Positions 5,924 through 6,394 of a stretch of 6,394 nucleotides of DNA are shown here, piece after piece (positions within the stretch are counted from its first letter, which is position 1; the number at the start of each line of letters is the position of its first letter). Source of the stretch: Spirochaetaceae bacterium (GTDB taxonomy: Bacteria; Spirochaetota; Spirochaetia; Treponematales; Breznakiellaceae); assembly GCA_031284085.1 (NCBI GenBank), contig JAITAM010000227.1, positions 1 through 6,394 of the forward strand, given 5' to 3'. The position numbers and the translations under genes were made by a program. The notes beneath the pieces are model-generated. The model searched no databases. It worked only from the letters and a program-made list of their open reading frames with translations, and was not told the DNA's origin.

Positions 5924-6010
5924 CTGGTATCAAAGGCAGAGTACGGCTTTTTGCCTGAAAGGAGCGGGGCAGTAGTAGAGTCTTGGGGACAGACCCCATG
6001 CAGCTCAGCT
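5924..6010. repeat. REP-like unit, copy 1 (87 bp)
   Basis: The unit begins CTGGTATCAAAG and ends CATGCAGCTCAGCT. It holds a hairpin at 5946-5965 (GCTTTTTG, CCTG, AAAGGAGC; one mismatch next to the loop) and a second small inverted repeat, GGGG-ACAGA-CCCC, at 5985-5997. It is joined head to tail with copy 2, with no spacer. Confidence 0.85.
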
Positions 6011-6101
6011 CTGGTATCAAAGACAGAATACGGCTTTTCGGCTTTTTGCCTGCAAGGAGCGGGGCAGTGAGTCTTGGGGACAAACCCCATGCAGCTCAGC
6101 T
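6011..6101. repeat. REP-like unit, copy 2 (91 bp), abutting the RAYT stop codon
   Basis: It is a direct repeat of copy 1, with an extra CGGCTTTT-type partial duplication at about 6031-6040 and a shorter AGTGAGTCTT segment. The hairpin at 6041-6060 is fully paired as RNA (GCTTTTTG, CCTG, CAAGGAGC, two G-U pairs). The second motif is GGGG-ACAAA-CCCC at 6076-6088. It ends one base before the TAA of the transposase gene (6103-6105). Close linkage to a RAYT gene is typical of REP elements. Confidence 0.85.
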
Positions 6102-6102
6102 C

Positions 6103-6394
6103 TTAAAGCCTAGCGTGGAAGTTATCCCAGAACTCCTTCGTTACCTCAGACACTATCCGCGTTATTCCATGAGAGCGATGATACGCTCCTCCATACTCCC
6201 AGTCCTCCGCTTTCGCTACCAATCCCGCCTTAACAGGGTTCTGCTCTATATACTCAAAGACCGTCCAGAAATCTTTCTCATCCACAATCTTTCTACTCCA
6301 GAACCTGTCTCCCCAGAAGTGTCCTGTTGTGTTATGCTTTTTATTCCATCGCACAGCAAAGACTTGCTTTATCCACTTCATTATCCGAGACAAA
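6103..6394 (-). CDS. REP-associated tyrosine transposase (Y1/IS200-like), C-terminal part, cut by the window edge
   Basis: The visible 96 residues match the C-terminal half of RAYT proteins: RIMKWIKQVFAVRWNKKH, then NTTGHFWGDRFWSRKI, then the family signature YIEQNPVKAGLV, then EDWEYGGAYH. The Tyr of YIEQNP is the likely catalytic nucleophile. The HUH metal-binding motif (usually in an NHVH context) would lie beyond 6394 and cannot be checked. These enzymes act on single-stranded REP hairpins and are usually single-copy, domesticated genes rather than free IS elements. The two REP-like units immediately downstream are its probable substrates. The TTG near the edge is not a real start; similarity begins before it. 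The reading frame is intact in what can be seen. Confidence 0.9.
   Translation of the reverse strand, partial: LSRIMKWIKQVFAVRWNKKHNTTGHFWGDRFWSRKIVDEKDFWTVFEYIEQNPVKAGLVAKAEDWEYGGAYHRSHGITRIVSEVTKEFWDNFHARL

Noticed and set aside
5844..6083. Upstream ATG for argB giving a 368-residue protein
   Set aside because: The added 80 residues are translated REP-like repeat; the family core begins after the ATG at 5843, and 288 residues is the usual length.
5924..6101. CRISPR array
   Set aside because: Only two long units joined without spacers, with internal hairpins and a RAYT gene beside them, so they are REP-like repeats.

Overview
The window is a chromosomal stretch of a bacterium with moderate GC content. 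It holds ordinary housekeeping genes beside a short graveyard of mobile DNA. The style of the proteins (family 4 uracil-DNA glycosylase, a VanY-type lipoprotein, TatD, ArgB) and the mix of IS1/IS3 remnants with a REP-associated transposase would fit a spirochaete such as an oral Treponema. That is an inference from memory, not a proven assignment.

Layout. (1) 34-832: a lone plus-strand gene for a 244-residue EcsC-like protein, behind a promoter with two perfect consensus hexamers. The -35 box lies inside a small palindrome. (2) 833-1081: no intact gene; it leads into the 3' side of a dead IS3 element. (3) 1082-1912, minus: an IS3-family orfB transposase broken by several stops and frameshifts, with no recognisable orfA. 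(4) 1945-2245, plus: a decayed IS1-family InsA-like transposase running head-away from the IS3 remnant, followed by a short InsB-like stub. (5) 2261-2319: a solitary REP-like unit with an 18-bp tandem duplication. (6) 2490-3344, minus: a VanY/M15B D,D-carboxypeptidase lipoprotein. Upstream of it and probably co-transcribed is a family 4 uracil-DNA glycosylase (3399-4148, minus). (7) 4179-4961, plus: a TatD-family metal-dependent hydrolase, divergent from the glycosylase with only 30 bp between starts. (8) 4977-5843, minus: N-acetylglutamate kinase (argB), convergent with tatD, with 15 bp between stops. (9) 5924-6101: two tandem REP-like units. (10) 6103-6394, minus: the C-terminal part of a Y1/IS200-like REP-associated tyrosine transposase (RAYT), cut by the window edge.

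Functional picture. Two nucleic-acid maintenance genes (udg, tatD) sit back to back. The VanY-like lipoprotein would trim peptidoglycan stem peptides at the cell envelope. ArgB supplies arginine biosynthesis and keeps the N-terminal helix seen in arginine-inhibited kinases. The RAYT and its REP-like repeats form a matched set. A diverged unit of the same family lies about 3.7 kb away, beside the IS1 remnant, and keeps the same hairpin through wobble-compatible changes. No CRISPR array, tRNA, rRNA or phage module is seen. I found no convincing new multi-gene system; the RAYT/REP family is the most distinctive signal.
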